Shown here: positions 5,735-6,678 of the stretch, piece by piece | Position numbering within the stretch: position 1 is the stretch's first letter | Layout of the letters: each line of letters starts with the position of its first letter | From: JBCBST01 sp039819115 | GTDB taxonomy: Bacteria > Bacteroidota > Rhodothermia > Balneolales > Balneolaceae | DNA length: 6,678 nt | Reading direction: 5' to 3' | Assembly: GCA_039819115.1 (NCBI GenBank) | Contig: JBCBST010000153.1 | Coordinates: forward strand, 1 to 6,678 | The notes under the pieces: model-generated | The model's database searches: none | What the model saw: the letters and a program-made list of their open reading frames with translations, nothing else | Told to the model about the DNA's origin: nothing | Made by a program: the position numbers and the translations under genes

Positions 5735-6220
5735 ATGATTGAGCGTTACTTTGACCAAATCGATTACCGGATTACGAAATGGATGGCCGATTATGGGTTG
5801 CTGTCTATGCGTATTGGCCTGGGGATTATTTTTGTATGGTTTGGTGCCCTGAAATTTTTCCCTGGAATGAGTCCGGCCGAGGAGTTGGTTAGGAATACGG
5901 TGTTTTTTGCTGATCCCTACTTGTTCATACCTACACTGGCGGCCTGGGAAGTTCTGATCGGATTAGGGTTACTCACCGGGAAATATATGCGCATTACCTT
6001 GCTGTTGTTGTTTCTGCAACTGCCGGGAACGGCCCTCCCCATATTAGTACTTCCCGAAATCGTGTGGAACACCTTTCCTTTTGGCTTAACTCTTGAAGGA
6101 CAGTATATCGTAAAAAACCTTGTACTTGCCAGTGCTGGTTTTATCCTCGGTGCAACCGTTCGCGGAGGGAAGCTATTGAACGAATACCCGGTAGAAAGGA
6201 AACTGAGACGTGTTGTTTAG
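5735..6220 (+). CDS. DoxX-family integral membrane protein
   Basis: This 161-residue protein is predicted to sit in the inner membrane with four helices, at about residues 22-43, 62-81, 86-106 and 123-142, and a basic C-terminal tail (ERKLRR). The layout, the RIGLGIIFVWFGALKFFPGM segment in helix 1, the AWEVLIGLGLLTGK segment in helix 2 and the EGQYIVKNLVL lead-in to helix 4 match the DoxX/DoxD-like superfamily. Members have been tied to thiosulfate:quinone oxidation in Acidianus and to redox or oxidative-stress complexes elsewhere, but most, including this one, have no proven function. It has no Shine-Dalgarno sequence. Its TAG stop overlaps the stop of the opposing barrel gene, so the two 3' ends share bases 6217-6220. 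Confidence 0.8.
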   Translation: MIERYFDQIDYRITKWMADYGLLSMRIGLGIIFVWFGALKFFPGMSPAEELVRNTVFFADPYLFIPTLAAWEVLIGLGLLTGKYMRITLLLLFLQLPGTALPILVLPEIVWNTFPFGLTLEGQYIVKNLVLASAGFILGATVRGGKLLNEYPVERKLRRVV

Positions 6221-6678
6221 GAATTTCTCGAGGGTAAGGTAAACTGAAGAGAAATCCGGTGGGTATAACCCAGGTCGCTGGCCGCACCGGCAAAACTTGC
6301 AAAACCATAATCGATTTGAAAAGCGGATAGCTGAAGTCCAAGTCCCACTGTTGGGGCAACCGTTATTCCTGATTCAGGATCGTCCACCACGTTGGTGATT
6401 CCTGCCCTGAAACTGACCCGTTCTTTGTAGGTAAGCTCGGATCCCAGATTGGGTTCTATACTCATGCGGCCAACGTTCAGATAAAACGCCTGTCGGTTTT
6501 CGAACAGAAGATCGAAATCCAAAGCAGTAATCACGTTAAAATCGCTGAATGTCATACTTCTGGACATTCCAATTTTTACTGATGGCAGAACATATTCATT
6601 TTGTCCGGTAGGAAGGGCGATATCCGTTATAGGATCACCGGTTGAACTGTTGAGGGTATCAAAGCTGGAAAAGGATGC
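6217..6678 (-). CDS. Outer-membrane beta-barrel protein, PorV/PorQ-like (N-terminal part beyond the window)
   Basis: 153 residues of the C-terminal part are visible, and the frame stays open to the right edge; the first in-window Met (codon at 6567-6565) lies in mid-domain (KIGMSRSM) and is not a real start. The protein shows alternating-residue beta strands such as AFYLNVG, VSFRAGI and TVGLGLQL, then IDYGFASF and the closing THRISLQFTL. This strand order, with an ERVSFRAG turn, a glycine-rich VGLGLQ strand and a final HRISL strand, resembles the C-terminal half of PorV/PorQ (UPF0164) barrels. Those belong to the FadL-like group and take part in type IX secretion in Bacteroidota, but many members have other or unknown roles. 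The signal peptide and N-terminal half are not visible, so the subfamily is uncertain. Confidence 0.6.
   Translation of the reverse strand, partial: ASFSSFDTLNSSTGDPITDIALPTGQNEYVLPSVKIGMSRSMTFSDFNVITALDFDLLFENRQAFYLNVGRMSIEPNLGSELTYKERVSFRAGITNVVDDPESGITVAPTVGLGLQLSAFQIDYGFASFAGAASDLGYTHRISLQFTLPSRNS

Noticed and set aside
6141..6359. Minus-strand 72-codon open frame across the end of doxX and the barrel gene
   Set aside because: It is in a different frame from the PorV/PorQ-like gene on the same strand, which has clear beta-strand pattern, so this is a shadow.

Overview
This window is a compact stretch of ordinary chromosome holding nine genes. Two run off the edges: rho at the left and an outer-membrane barrel protein at the right. 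The likely source is a member of the Bacteroidota or their relatives (Balneolota/Rhodothermota, FCB group). The clues are a PorV/PorQ-like barrel protein, an LptB (so a Gram-negative envelope), the separate small PurS plus PurQ, a ClpS of the Bacteroidota type, and starts that almost all lack a Shine-Dalgarno sequence. The phylum call is an inference from these protein styles, not from a marker RNA. I see no rRNA, tRNA, CRISPR array, insertion sequence or phage gene.

Layout: bases 2-1204 (+) hold most of rho, whose reading frame stays open to the left edge. It meets a leftward cluster tail to tail. Read 5' to 3' on the minus strand, that cluster is an LLM-class flavin oxidoreductase, miaA, purS, clpS, purQ, lptB and a single-domain rhodanese. 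Gaps inside it are 25 nt, 25 nt, a 1-nt overlap, 3 nt, 18 nt and 9 nt, so it is probably one long operon or a few strongly coupled ones. A 120-base divergent spacer (5615-5734) separates the oxidoreductase from a rightward DoxX-family membrane protein. This spacer is the longest non-coding stretch and contains an 11-bp tandem repeat. The DoxX gene ends inside the stop codon of the leftward, partial PorV/PorQ-like gene.

How the genes work together: PurS and PurQ are two of the three subunits of FGAM synthase in de novo purine synthesis; PurL is not in the window. MiaA modifies tRNA, ClpS feeds N-degron substrates to ClpAP-type proteases, LptB powers lipopolysaccharide export, and Rho terminates transcription. 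These are mostly unrelated housekeeping jobs sharing a transcript. The most unusual arrangement is clpS inserted between purS and purQ with essentially no spacing. I did not find convincing evidence of a wholly new system. The items most worth checking are the purS-clpS-purQ coupling, the changed residue in the ClpS pocket, the Asn/Arg/Lys-rich stretch in front of the Rho RNA-binding domain, and the tandem repeat in the divergent spacer.
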